From the NCBI RefSeq assembly GCF_030272615.1, contig NC_081407.1:144648897-144712896 (forward strand): 64,000 nucleotides of DNA, written 5' to 3'. The stretch is from Cryptomeria japonica (Eukaryota; Streptophyta; Pinopsida; Cupressales; Cupressaceae). The translations under genes were made by a program, and so were the position numbers. Below the pieces are notes generated by a model. It ran no database searches. It was given only the letters and a program-made list of their open reading frames with translations, and had not been told where the DNA came from. Shown piece after piece: positions 12,632 to 23,805 of this stretch (position 1 is the stretch's first letter; the number at the start of each line of letters is the position of its first letter).

Positions 12632-13198
12632 ATGGATTTGTTAAGGAGGTATTTTCAAGTTGAGGGTTCGCTAGAGAAGGAACAAAAAAGGAAACAAGAG
12701 GAAAATGAGAGAAAGAACGAAAAAGAGAAGGCAAAGCAAATGGAGATTAAACAAGAGATTAGAGAAATGAAGCGAGCAATGGAACACACAAGAAAGGATA
12801 TGGAGGAGTTGAGAAAAAGAATAGAACTTGCAATGCAAAGATGACATTTACCAATCAAAAAGAAGGTTACATGGCGTATTATGAAGATTGTTCAGGAGAG
12901 AAGAAAGAAAAGAATAGTTGTGGAGAAGGAAGTTGCAATAGTAGAACAAATTGAATACATGCCTGAAGTGCAACAAGAAGAGATTGATCAAATCATTTGG
13001 AAGGGAATGACATATTTGGAAGAAGAGGAATACCACTTTGTTTATGAAATTCCTCAACAATTAGCTACTATGATGGAAAAGTTGGAAGATGTTGTTCACC
13101 AAAGGAGACCCTTAGAGGATAGGGATGAAGTGGAGTGTATGGTGCAAGGAGGCAAGGAGGAGACCTTAAGGCCTCAATATTTTATTTCTGACTTTTAA
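12632..13198 (+). pseudogene. Charged coiled-coil ORF in the internal region (gag-like)
   Basis: One frame runs from ATG 12632 (MDLLRRYFQVEGSLEKEQKR) to a stop at 13,198, broken only by a TGA at 12,842-12,844 that could derive from CGA. The first 70 residues are almost entirely K/E/R and predict a long coiled coil. The rest contains an E-rich segment (EYMPEVQQEEIDQII) and a helical part. No zinc knuckle or protease motif is seen. It could be a shortened gag or a filler protein of a non-autonomous element; homology is not recognised. Confidence 0.55.
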
Positions 13199-13489
13199 TT
13201 AGATTTTGCATGTGCATGTTATAAAGGACAAGGAGAAGTGCATGCATGGTATGAGGATGGAGACATAGATGATGATACTTCAAAGTATATACACAAGAAA
13301 TGTAGTTTTGGAACATATCTAAACCTGAGAAAATGTTGGATAGGAGATGGTGTAAGAAGAAGGAGAGGAAAAGGGACCTAGGAAAAGTTGCATGGATAAA
13401 GGACAAGTTGCAGAAGAATTGGAAGACCAGGAAGAAGGAGCGGACTTGCAATCAAAAGGACTTGAATTTTCTTTTCTCCAGGAGTTTGG

Positions 13490-15090
13490 TGCAGGAGCAC
13501 CTGATGGAATTCATGCCTCCATGAGGAAAATTTTCAAATTATGTTTTGTTTTGTGTCAAATAAGGTTCTATGGACCATTTTGTAATGATTTGTAGTCAAT
13601 CAATGTAATAGGAAGCCCTTTTGGGTCCATGGTGCAAAGTTGTCAGGAAGTTGTCAAAATTTGATGTGAGTGGGGTTTAGTTGATTTTTCATGTTGAGTC
13701 TTGTTAGGGGATGTAATAAGGTCATAACAGACCATTTATAATGTAATAGGAGTAATTTTAGTTCATATTGTCATATTTTGTAATGTTGTCAAAAAAAGTA
13801 GTCATATTGCAAAGTTGTAGACAAGAATAGGAAGTTGAAGAGTCAAGGGTTTAGAAGTTGATTAGTTGGTTTTTAATGGTTGGAATAAGTTTTTAAAGGC
13901 CTAAAAAATTGTGATTCCATCATTGTAAAGGAGGTTGAACGATTTAGAGGAAGTTTGGAGCAATGAAAACCTTAATTTTTGTATTTTTCATGTGTTCCTG
14001 ACTGTTCCTCTAAATGGTACCTTATCATACGGAGTGATAAAGGATTGAATCCAATTGGAGAAGATAATGGGATGAATCTAGTTTTTTTTTGTTTGAGTAA
14101 TTTTTGTTGTGTTTTGCAAAAGATATGGCCATTTTAGTGACTATAGGTCCATTTTTCTGAGTTTGTTTTCCTGCAAATTTGTTTCTCTTTTGTTCAGTGC
14201 AGCTTGTACGGACATGATGAAGGTCTGAAAATTATATGATTGGAAAGATAATTGGATTAAAAAAAATTTTCATTCTTATCAGTCCTAAAGAAAGTGTCGT
14301 TTGATGGGTCTAACAAGTCAATCTTCCTAACAACCCTGTTCAAAAGTTTGGGGTAACAACAAGTAAATAAAATTGTATATTTCTTGATTCCTCCAGTGGA
14401 AAGGTCTAAGAATATGTAGTATGGTTAATTTTTATGTATGCTTTCATATTCCAAGGTTGTAGGGTTTAATGATTAAGTTCGCTATGATTTCCTTGCTATC
14501 CTAGGTTGTTTTTACATTGGTTCAAGTCATTTGAGACCCATAGGGATGAGGATTGGATTAAATAATCAAGGGAGATGGTTTATTAGGAATGATCAGGTTA
14601 AATATGATATGTTTCAAGGGTTTATAAATTGATTTGGGTCTTGGAACATATAGAACCAAAAAACCCTCTTGCTACCTAGCTTAATTAGCCCTTGGGCACA
14701 ACATAACCATCAAGTTTTGAATAGTTTGGTCAAAAGTAACCCATGCCAATTTTGGGATATGTTTGAGAACTCAATAAAGGGTATCTAAAAATCCTCTCAC
14801 AGTCTTGATTTGAGGTCTACATAAAAATATATTAATGACGGTTCCTAGTTGGAAGCCTACAAGGAATGAAAGTAGTTTGTGTTGAAGAACCTAAAGAAAC
14901 TTTGTAATTTGTGAAATATAAAGTTGTTGGGATCCTTGAATGGTTTATTCATGTCAGTTGAACATACTTTAAGGTGTTTCCATATGTTTGATAAAGGATT
15001 TGGAAAGTTGCCAAGTTGTTAAGCCTTTAAAAGTGAAGAAAAAAAGACTAATGTATTAAGGAGAGTTTAGGTGAACCCCCTACCTCTACA
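13490..15090 (+). repeat. 3' LTR of the small retroelement
   Basis: Second copy of the 1.6-kb LTR, starting TGCAGGAGCACCTGATGG and ending ACCTCTACA. The sequence before it (TTTTCTTTTCTCCAGGAG) is not a clean polypurine tract, which may reflect age. Confidence 0.85.
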
Positions 15091-16504
15091 TCACGATTAG
15101 CCCAATCAATCAAATTTGAGCTATCTCTTTCATGCAACACTACATCTAGAGATCCAATTTTGTGTGAAGCAAAGTAAGGTATGTGATCCTAAAATTGCTT
15201 TAGAAAGAAGCCATTAGAATTGAAGACGGTTTTCTATTATCTAGATGACATGATCAAAATAAGGTTACAAAAATTTTAAGCAAAGAATTTATAAATGATG
15301 ATTCTTAAAAATTAAGAAGGGCACATATTGTTGAATGTTCTAATCTCACAACCTTTTGTCAAGAAGATTTTTCAACCATTAGTTCACATGATTTAGAAGT
15401 TAGATCTCATGAAGTTGAAATATATAATATGCACTATGATGAAAAATGAACATGATTCTAATAGTTCAAATGGAAGAGGATTATGACTCTCACATGCAAC
15501 TAGGAAATCTATGGATGTGTCACCTTATGAGTTTGAAGCATTCACCTTTTATGATAGAGATGTATTAGTTTAAATTATTGTAATAGCAACAAAAGTTGAT
15601 GAACATCTGAGGAAGTTTGTAAATGAAGAGCACGTGGATGAGCTGAGTATATTCAATGATTTATACTTGCCAACAAGATTCACAAAACTTTCAAGGTCAA
15701 AGACAATACTCTCTTTGAACTCTTTCATTCTTCTGGGCCAGATAGAATGGTTTCATTTCTTTCTCCTTCTTATAACACCATTAAATAAGATGAGCTCATT
15801 CTTGAAAGTAGATTTGAAAGTGTGGAAATCAATAAACAAAGGGATGAGGATGAAATGAGCATAAAAGAAAAAGTAGTGGGTTACTGGATCTAGTAGTGAA
15901 GATGATATTTATGATTTTTTTTCAATAAGTGTTTATTTAAGCCCAAACTGGCATCAAAGGCAGATGATTCAAAATGATTTATTCTCCATTCCAATCTATG
16001 ATGGATTTGTCCAAGAATCCAATTTTTTTCAAGTAAGTTATGAAGGAAAGGTTGGTAATATGCAAGACTATATTTAGAAGGTTAGTTAGGTGTAAGATTA
16101 AAAGTGGTTGTTTAGTTGTGAGGTTCTACACCACGTCTTATTCTACGATGTAGGTCTCCTTTGGGTTTGCATGCAAATTTCAAATCTCCAGGTGTTGCAT
16201 ATGTATAAATTCCTATCCCACAACAATCCTACTTATCCCAATCTGTTAATAGCTTTGCATGAGTATTTATGGGCGTCCTTGGAGGTAGGATCTTCCTTCC
16301 TTGTACATAGTTGGAAGTTTTGTTGTGTTGTTAGTTTAGGTTGTTTTTGTCTTTGTCCTATTTTTTTTGCTCAAGCTTTGTCTTTGCTATACTCTCTAAA
16401 TTTGTAGCCCAATGAGATTAAGCATTGATCTTTCTTGAGATTTTGGATTCCATGCTTCATCCTTTACAATCCTTGTCCCCAATCAGAGACAACTATTGCC
16501 TAAG
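15091..16504. other. Unclassified sequence without genes
   Basis: Short open frames (15634-15858, 16108-16407) have no domain and no continuity across stops. Wording such as YEFEAFTFYDRD in one frame hints at old coding sequence, but no family is recognised. Confidence 0.4.
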
Positions 16505-16760
16505 AATCCCTCTCCCCATCAAAATCTTAATCTTTTTCTTTGCCCTTGGGTTTGGGTATTATAATTTGTATCTTGAAGTGTAAGAAACTTCATTTATCCC
16601 ATAAAAATTTCTAACTCTTAGTCATTTTTGGAAGTGTGTTGGGGTTTTATCTAAGTTAGGAACTATTGTCTGAGTTTGACAAGCCATCTTGTACTCGCTC
16701 ATGCCTCCGCATTTTCTTTCTTTAAGTGTCATTAAGTAGTGGTCTTCACCTTTAGTTTTA
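16505..16760 (+). repeat. Dispersed repeat, copy 2
   Basis: Direct copy of 8,285-8,560 (see there), with several substitutions. Its right border coincides with the point where the copia reverse transcriptase is cut off, so an insertion or recombination breakpoint lies at about 16,760. Confidence 0.75.
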
Positions 16761-19455
16761 AGTATTTTATAGTGTGAGAGAAAATATCACCATAATCTAT
16801 TCCCTCAACTTGGGAATACACCTTCATGACCAACCATTCTTTATGCTTCCCAACACTTCCATTAGGACCCAACTTTTCCTTGAATGCCCATTTGCATCCC
16901 ATGAGCTTACGTCCTTTAGGAAAATATACTAGATCCAAGATATTCTTCTTCTTCAAAGATGTCATCTCATCATTCAAGGCTTCCATCCAAGAATTTGCAT
17001 CACTCATACCCATAGCCTCCCTAACAATCCTAGGCTCATCAATGTTAGAAATCAAAGAAAACATACAATTGGAATCTAACAATGAATAACCAAACCTATC
17101 TAATTCCTACCTTATTATTCTTGAACTCCTCAAAGGCTAAGATTGGGGTTCATCTTCTTTTGAACTTTTAGAGCTACTAAGGCTCTCTTCATCATCAGAT
17201 CCACTAAGAGCTCATAGTTTTCCTTTCTTAAGGGTAGAAGGAATTGAAAATACCTCCTTATTCCAATTATCCTCTTTCTTTGGTTGTAGTTCAACAATGG
17301 AAGGTTTCATTTCTCTGAAAATAACACTTCTGCTATAGAGAACCTTCTATGTTAATGGATCCCAAAGCTTGTACCCTTTTACACCAACACCATAGTTGAT
17401 AAAGATACACTTCACTACCTTTTTCTCCAACTTTTATCTTTTTTCACTCAAAACATGAGCACAATCTTCACAATCAAATACTATGAGATGTTTCACTAGG
17501 GATTTATTTCCTAACCACATGTACATAGGTATCTTATCAACAAGTTATGATGTAGGAGGTATTTTTACCTGATATTAGTTAGTGGCTATACCTTCAACCC
17601 AAAACTTTTGTTCAAGGCCAACACCACTAAGCATACTACTAACCCTCTCCATCAACATCCTATTCACCCTCTCCACAAATCTATTTCGTTGAGCGGTGTA
17701 TGGAGTTGGCTTATGTCTCTCAATCCCATGGTCCTTACAAAAGTTTTGTCAAAATTTGTTGATCAAAACTCACCACCATTGCCAGTCCTCGAACACTTAA
17801 TATTTCCAATAGTCTAATTCTCAACAAGAACCTTAAACTCCTTAAACTAACTAAAGAATTTATATTTACTTATGAGAAAATAAACAAATGTCCTATTGTA
17901 GTATGTCAATGAATGAAACCAAATACACATATTTCAAAATGGAAGAAACATTATCAAAATGTATCAAGTCAACAACCTAGAAGATTTGAGAGAAGTACAA
18001 TAACATAGAATACAATTTTGTTTACCATAAATGTAGTGTTTATAGAAATCAAATTCAAGATTGCAATCATTAAGCCCCTTAACTAGGCATTTATTTTTAA
18101 GGGTTTTAAGACCCTTCTCACCAATGTGACCACGTCTTTGGTGCCATAACATTGTCTTCTCTGCTAGGATTTTCATCTCCAAAGAATTGGCACCCTTAGG
18201 AACCCAAAAAGAATGACAATCAAATGTAGAAGCAACAATCCTCTTAACAACTCAATTTGACAATGAGGATGAATAATCTAGAGCTTTATTGTTGGATTGC
18301 ATAGAAGCACTATTGCACTAAACTGTGTACACATCTAACTTATACAAGGTGCATATCCAAACAAACACTATAGAACCTCTAGTAATCTTGCACCCACCTT
18401 GTGATAAAATAACCTACATACTCACATTTCTCAGTTTACTTATAGAGCTTGTATATTCTTTGTGAAACCTAGGATGTGCATAACACCATCAATCCCCTCC
18501 ACTCTACCATCACAAAATCTAATTATAACTATTCCATGGATAATAATCTTCAAATAAGAGTCATCACTGAGATATACCTTCCCACCATAATATTCTTCAT
18601 ACTTTGAAAATTAACCCCTATGTGAGGTCATGTGAAAAGGTGCACCCAAATCTATCAACCACACATCTTCTAATGTATGTGTTGCCAAGGCTGTGACAAA
18701 TGCTTCACTACCATCTTTCTTTTTTCTCCTCCTTACATTTGTTTCAAATATGATTGGTTTTGTTATAGTTTCAACATTTTGCCTTGGACTTTCCAGGAGA
18801 TTTAGATCTCCCATAGGATTTGGATCTTCCTCTTTCATTTTTATTGTCCTTCTTCTTGCCTTTCTCTTTTGATCTACCATGAATCACAAGAGCCTCGTTA
18901 GTTGACTCGAAAGCCTTCCTCCACATATTTTCAGAAATTAACCATCTTGAATTTGATGGTTGTACTTCTAATATCCTTAATAAGGTGGTCCCATGAGTTA
19001 AAGGCAAATAACACAACAAAAGCATGTAACAATCCTCTGTATTGATCTTGTCACAAACAAAACCCAATTGAGCAACAATCATGTTGAATGCATTGTGATG
19101 ACCATCAACAAATCCTCCATATTCCATCTTTAGAGAATACATCTTTCACAAGAAAAGATTATTTATCAGGGATTTAGCCTAATAAACATTTCCAAGCTTC
19201 TTCCAAAGATCTTTTGCAGTCTTATCTTCTTAGAGATTTAACAAAACAAAGTCTACTAAATAGAACCTTATGATACCCTTAGATTTTCGATCCATTATAT
19301 CCCAAGCTTCATGACTTGTAGTCTGATGGTTTTTTTCTAGATATTGCAGTCCATAGATATCTATCCACAAGCATATCCTCCATTTTCAACTTCTAAAGTT
19401 TAAAATTGTTGCCATTAAACTTCTACATATCCACTTTTTTGGATGTGCTTGCCAT
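16761..19455 (-). pseudogene. Ty1/copia gag-pol remnant: gag, protease, integrase, RT N-terminus
   Basis: Read on the minus strand, the order is that of a Ty1/copia polyprotein. Gag starts at ATG 19455 (MASTSKKVDM), continues through SKMEYGGF/HHNAFNMIVAQLG-like pieces and a basic tail GRSKSYGRSKSPGKSKAKC (to about 18,771). Protease WLIDLGAPFHMTSHRG follows at about 18,620. The GAG-pre-integrase piece MLWHQRRGHIGEKGLKTLKN lies at about 18,100-18,160. Integrase core traces with SRTGNGGEF lie near 17,760, and the RT N-terminus WMEALNDEMTSLKKKNILDL with GCKWAFKEKLGPNGSV at 16,830-17,020. It is full of stops and frameshifts. The protease motif has D-L-G in place of the catalytic D-S-G. RT is truncated at about 16,760, so half of pol is missing. 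Confidence 0.88.
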
Positions 19456-19555
19456 CTTCTTCCTGCAACAAGATTTGAAAATATTTTGCAAAGGCTCCCA
19501 CTCAAATTAAGATCAATTTAAAAAAATCGCTACCCAACAATAAGACAAAAATTGG

Positions 19556-19572
19556 CCAAGCTTTGATAGCAA
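19556..19572 (-). promoter_or_regulatory. Copia primer binding site (minus strand)
   Basis: The minus strand reads TTGCTATCAAAGCTTGG just inside the LTR that ends at 19,574. It matches the iMet-type PBS (TTGGTATCAGAGC) apart from two substitutions. It sits about 100 bp before the gag ATG at 19,455. Confidence 0.75.
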
Positions 19573-19573
19573 T

Positions 19574-20577
19574 TGAAAGGAAGATAAGGTGTGGAAAATG
19601 CTTTCTAACACTAATCTAGTGGAGGAGATAATACAATTTTTTCTTACAATATTTAACAATAAGAAACACATACATAAGGGGATATACAATATGCAAATAG
19701 ATAAACACAATAAGAACAAGATATGTCATGGGAAATCCTTTTGAGAGAAAAAACTCACACTTCAAAAGCACAATACTTTGTATTACTAAAACAATAGTTA
19801 ATAGGAGTCTTCAATAGTCAATCCAACAACACTCTGAATCAATTTCAGTAGCATAACATTTCACCTACAAAACATAACATAACTAAAACTCTAAAAGGCC
19901 ACCTTATATAGAAAATAGAATAAAGAAGAAAGCTTCTAGATGAAGCAAGAAGATGGGGTTGTACAAAACATTCAACACAATTTTATAGCCACCTAAAAGC
20001 ATGCAAATGACACATGTGCATCTCCAAATGACACATGTGTTAGATGCTCTTATGCATTTTACAACTATCATAAGAATCTGTCATAAATATTGTCATAACT
20101 TACAACACTTACAACTGTAAGAGAATCTGTCATATAACTAAGAATAAATATCAAATTCTCTTACAACAACATATTCTCTTACAACCTATCATAGCCCAAT
20201 TTGGGTGCCTACCTTCTCCATGCAAAAGGTATCTCCTGACACTTGTCCAATTCTGTCATAGGCTGTCATAAGCTATCATATGTGTAAGTGTGTCAAAATA
20301 ATTATCATATATTTTGTCATAACATGACACTTGTCACTTACATATACTAAATACAAGATCCTCAAAGTGGGATGCCTACTTCCACAAATGCAATATATGT
20401 GTCATACATTCATTGCCAAGTAGGATGCCACCAAGCTAGTGCCACCAAGCTAGTGGGTCCCACTAGATGACTAGACATTTGTAAATAATTAATTAAATAA
20501 AATAACAAATAAATATATCAAATATTGCAATAATCAATGCTAGGATTTGCAAAAGTTGAGACACCTTAATCCCAACA
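19574..20577 (-). mobile_element. Ty1/copia LTR shared by two element bodies
   Basis: 1,004 bp. On the minus strand it starts TGTTGGGATTAAGGTGTC (20,577) and ends CTTCCTTTCA (19,574). On its downstream side there is a PBS and a gag gene, as for a 5' LTR. On its upstream side a purine tract (AAGTGGGAGCA, minus strand at about 20,578-20,592) and copia RNase H codons come directly before it, as for a 3' LTR. One LTR therefore serves two internal regions. Confidence 0.8.
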
Positions 20578-20936
20578 TGCTCCCACTTGTTGAAGACCTT
20601 TCAAATAGCCCATAGATCAACTCTAGGGAGCCAAGAGTCCCATGACACTTGAATACCATCCAAAATTCTCTGTGCTCACCGATTTTGTCAATGTATCTGT
20701 AACATTCATTAAAGTGTTAACATTCTCCAAATTTACCTTTCAATCCTTTACCATATCTTGAACAAAATGAAACTAAACATCAACATGACTTGTTCTAGCA
20801 TGGAAAGACAAATTCTTTACTAAGTAAATGACACTTTGACCATCATAACAAATATTAATCAATCCTGCATCAAACCTAATATCTAATCACAATCATCTAA
20901 GCCAATGGATTCCTTACAAGCACGTGTAGCTACCAT
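20578..20936 (-). pseudogene. Ty1/copia RNase H C-terminus, part of the upstream body
   Basis: Minus-strand codons give YMVATRACKESIGLDDC (20,938-20,890), then LSFHARTSHVD and FHFVQDMV-like residues and a TKSVSTENFGWY-like end. This is the conserved end of copia RNase H (usual form: ACKEAIWL, HARTKHID, HFVRD, ADxLTK). It has several stops. It continues at 22,062 on the far side of an inserted solo LTR. Confidence 0.75.
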
Positions 20937-20941
20937 ATACT

Positions 20942-22056
20942 TGATGAATACTAAGAGGGGGGTGAATTAGTATGCCAAAAAACTTAAACAAACTCTTAAG
21001 CAATTTAACTACAGACCGGTGTAGCAGATTAAACAATAAACTGGTTAAAACATAAACAATCCAAATAATAAATTAAGCATTCACCCACAGAAGCAAAATC
21101 ACCATAACACAAGATGTTTTGACGTGGAAACCCAAATGGGAAAAACCACGGTGAGTAAACTCACAAATCAACTATCTGTAGAATAGTAACCAGACCGATT
21201 AAGGCCTTACAATGTTCTTTATCAGAATAGATCCTATTAGGAATCCATATCTCTGTTAGGAGATAAGTCATGTTAAGGACTACCCTGTTAGAGGATTTCA
21301 GATCCACAACTGTGAACCACCTTGTTAGAGGATTTACAATAGGCTTGGCTAGGCCTACCTGGTAAAGGGTTTGAGACTTGTCAAAGATATTAGTAATCAA
21401 CAAGTGAATGATCTAGATAGTAGCACAAAATGCTTGATTAGATCCTTGGCAGCTCCTTGTTAATGCATTCCAGCATTACTTTAGTCTTCTATATTTCACA
21501 CTCTCTATCTCTGTTGTGTGAGACCTTTTCTCACACAGACCTAATCTTCGTTCGTACACTTCAACTTCTTTAAAACCCTCGACATGATGTCCTCATATAG
21601 GAACCTGATTTCATGTCGGTCCAATAAGATTAGACTACAATTTCCTAGGTACAATGCATCTAGATACATTTGGTAACACGACATAGAAACAGTGCCAAAG
21701 AGTCGATGGATGATAATTCATCACACATTAGAATTATACTGGTTAACAAAGTATATTGATTACCAGTTAACAAGTGAAGACTGGAAAAATGGAACATAGT
21801 GTTCCAATCAAAAGATTAACCGTCGCTCAGCGTCTTCATTCCGCTTTGAGATCTTCATACCACTTGGGGTCTTTGGTCATGCTTTGATCGGTAAGCATCT
21901 TCTGCAAAACACCAATAGTCTTCAACAAATAAAGACTATACATTTAATGACATACAATACCAATAGGAATAACTACCGATTGAGAATAATTCATACATCA
22001 AATAAGTGTGTGTTCATCAATGACAATCACAACTAAACATCATCAAAATACCAACA
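20942..22056. mobile_element. Solo LTR inserted in the copia RNase H
   Basis: 1,115 bp with TG...CA ends (plus strand TGATGAATACTAAGAGG ... AAAATACCAACA). It is flanked by a perfect 5-bp target duplication ATACT at 20,937-20,941 and 22,057-22,061. Removing it and one ATACT rejoins the RNase H frame (STTKAK | YMVATRACKES). The interior has LTR-like words such as GACGTGGAAACCCAAATGG but no coding region. This is a textbook solo LTR left by recombination between two LTRs. Confidence 0.93.
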
Positions 22057-22061
22057 ATACT

Positions 22062-22172
22062 TTGCTTTTGTTGTTGAAAAAATGACTACGACTTGATGCT
22101 TACTCATCCAACTAATAGAAACCATGCAAACCTATAACTTTCTTCATTCAAAACACTCTAGATACATTATTG
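22062..22172 (-). pseudogene. Ty1/copia RNase H, upstream part
   Basis: The minus strand reads ISWMSKHQVVVIFSTTKAK, corresponding to the copia RNase H motif SWxSKxQxxVxxSTTEAEY. The catalytic acidic position after STT is K here. The coding trace ends at about 22,172, where an LTR-like sequence begins. Confidence 0.75.
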
Positions 22173-23805
22173 TAGCATCGTAAATTGTACGCACTTGCTA
22201 GGGTGGTACAATTTCACACTTGGTTTAGCACTCGCCTTGGCGCATCTTGCATTTTGCATTGCATTTCCCCTTTAGCACTTAATTAATTAAATTAATTAGG
22301 TCTAAGGTTCTATTTTATCATCTCCCATATCATAAAGTTGGGCCCTTTTCATTAAAGTGTGCCCCTTTCATTTTATTCTTCCAATACATCATTTAATCAA
22401 AAACCCTAATTAGGTCCTATTTTGAACTTGGGGGCTTGATTTTGGGGGTCAAAACATCTCGAAATCACCTGTAACTTCGGGATTCTCTCTAAAATCATCA
22501 TATCCGACGGCCCTGAAAATTTGGTGAAAAGTTGTCGGGACCATGGCGCCCGGAGTGCACATGGTCCCGGACATTTATCCTGAAATTTTAGGAGTGCGAT
22601 CCAATCATAAAATAAAGCTTAACCCCAAGAAATTGGCGGGAGATTCAATCTCTAGGTCGGCCAAAAGTTGAAATTAAGACCTAGGGTTTCATACATAAGA
22701 GCTCTCTTTCTTCATTTGAAAGGATCCAGATTTTTTGGTTTCAAGGACCTTCTATGCAGCGAAAGAGAAGATCTTTGAAGACTTCAACAACATTCAACAT
22801 CCATCCATCAAGCATCTATCAATTTCATTCATCCATTTAGGGCTTTGAAGGCATTGAAGAACAATAAGGGATCACCGACTGAAGATTGGCTTGTACCCCT
22901 CCCTTGGGGTTGGGTATGATTTCATGTTGTTTTCATGTCTTTGCATAAGCTTCATCATACCATTTATTCATGCTTTAGATCACTTTGCATCTTGATTTGG
23001 AGCATTTACATTATCATTTACAAGCAATTAGGGTTTACTTTCTAGGTTGCTCTAGTTTGCTTACTTGCATTTTAGGATCTTGCACACACACAAGGTCTGC
23101 ACACACATTACTTTTACAATACAACTTGGTTATTCATGGAGGTGGAAATCACCAAAGTGGGGGTTTGACTAAGGCAAAACCCTATGTAGCCGCCCACCAT
23201 ACCTTTTCAGATATAAGTGCAGGTTTCGGATTCGGACGACGCCGCAAGTTGCAGATCCGGCGGAAGCAGACTGAGACGGGACAACACACCAAATTGCAGA
23301 GCAAAAGACCAGGACAGGGGCGTGGGGCGCCCTGGTCCTTCCAGGACAGGGGCGCTGGGCGCCCTGGTCCTTCTGTCAGACAGCAGTTTCAACATTTTTC
23401 TGACAGCTTTTCAGGTTGCAAAACAGCAGTTTCAAGTGCAGAATCAGGACAATGGCGCCCGCGCCCCCGTCCCGAACATTTCCACTCAGATTTTAACCCC
23501 AGGTACACATCTGCATTCTCCTCTTATTCTTGTGTTTACAGCTTTTCATCACTTAATCTCAATCTTGCAATCTTGTTACTAGTTCATACTTACACTTTAG
23601 GGTTAATAGTTGAACTTGCATCATTTTATCTATCATTTGCAACAAAGGAATAGAAATCTAATAGGTAGCCCGTGGCTCTCTCTTCCACAAAAAGAAGTAG
23701 CCAATTGTGTGATACCTCTAGGCTCTTTCGTATTCCACAAGTGTGTGATTGAAAGTGAGATTAGGGCATGTTTACTTAGTGTCACTTTTTCCCCCACACA
23801 ATTAT
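22173..23805 (+). mobile_element. LTR-like repeat (TGTAGCATCGTAAATTG family)
   Basis: Starts TGTAGCATCGTAAATTGTACG exactly where the copia RNase H stops. It holds a TTAATTAA word, a possible TATA-like CATACATAAGAGC near 22,690, and a GC-rich part with tandem units. An end near 23,803 (CCCCCACACA) is possible. No PBS or second LTR was found. The 222-codon open frame 22,985-23,653 is an uninterrupted translation of this repeat and shows no domain, so I do not call it a gene. Confidence 0.45.
23307..23372. repeat. GC-rich ~33-bp tandem repeat with GGGCGCCC palindromes
   Basis: Two units of the form CAGGACAGGGGCG(T/C)(G/T)GGGCGCCCTGGTCCTTC lie head to tail. Related GCGCCCG words occur at about 22,545 and 23,455. 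The GC content is far above the AT-rich surroundings. Each unit is itself an imperfect palindrome (GGACAGGGGCG...CGCCCTGGTCC). Confidence 0.75.

Larger units (their letters stand above)
10845..15090 (+). mobile_element. Small LTR retrotransposon without pol (4.25 kb)
   Basis: Two long direct repeats (10,845-12,447 and 13,490-15,090) flank a 1,042-bp internal region. Both start TGYAGGAGCAC and end CCTACCTCTACA, and the ends are short inverted repeats of each other (TGTAGGAG / CTCTACA). A primer binding site follows the first LTR. The only coding potential is a charged coiled-coil ORF. There is no protease, RT or integrase, so the element must be non-autonomous. By eye the LTRs differ at many positions, so it is old. 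No convincing 5-bp target duplication is visible (TCTGG left, TCACG right). Confidence 0.8.

Noticed and set aside
22985-23653. 222-codon plus-strand ORF in a GC-rich stretch
   Set aside because: It lies within an LTR-like repeat, includes a tandem GC-rich unit, and shows no domain or splice structure. GC-rich sequence lowers stop frequency.
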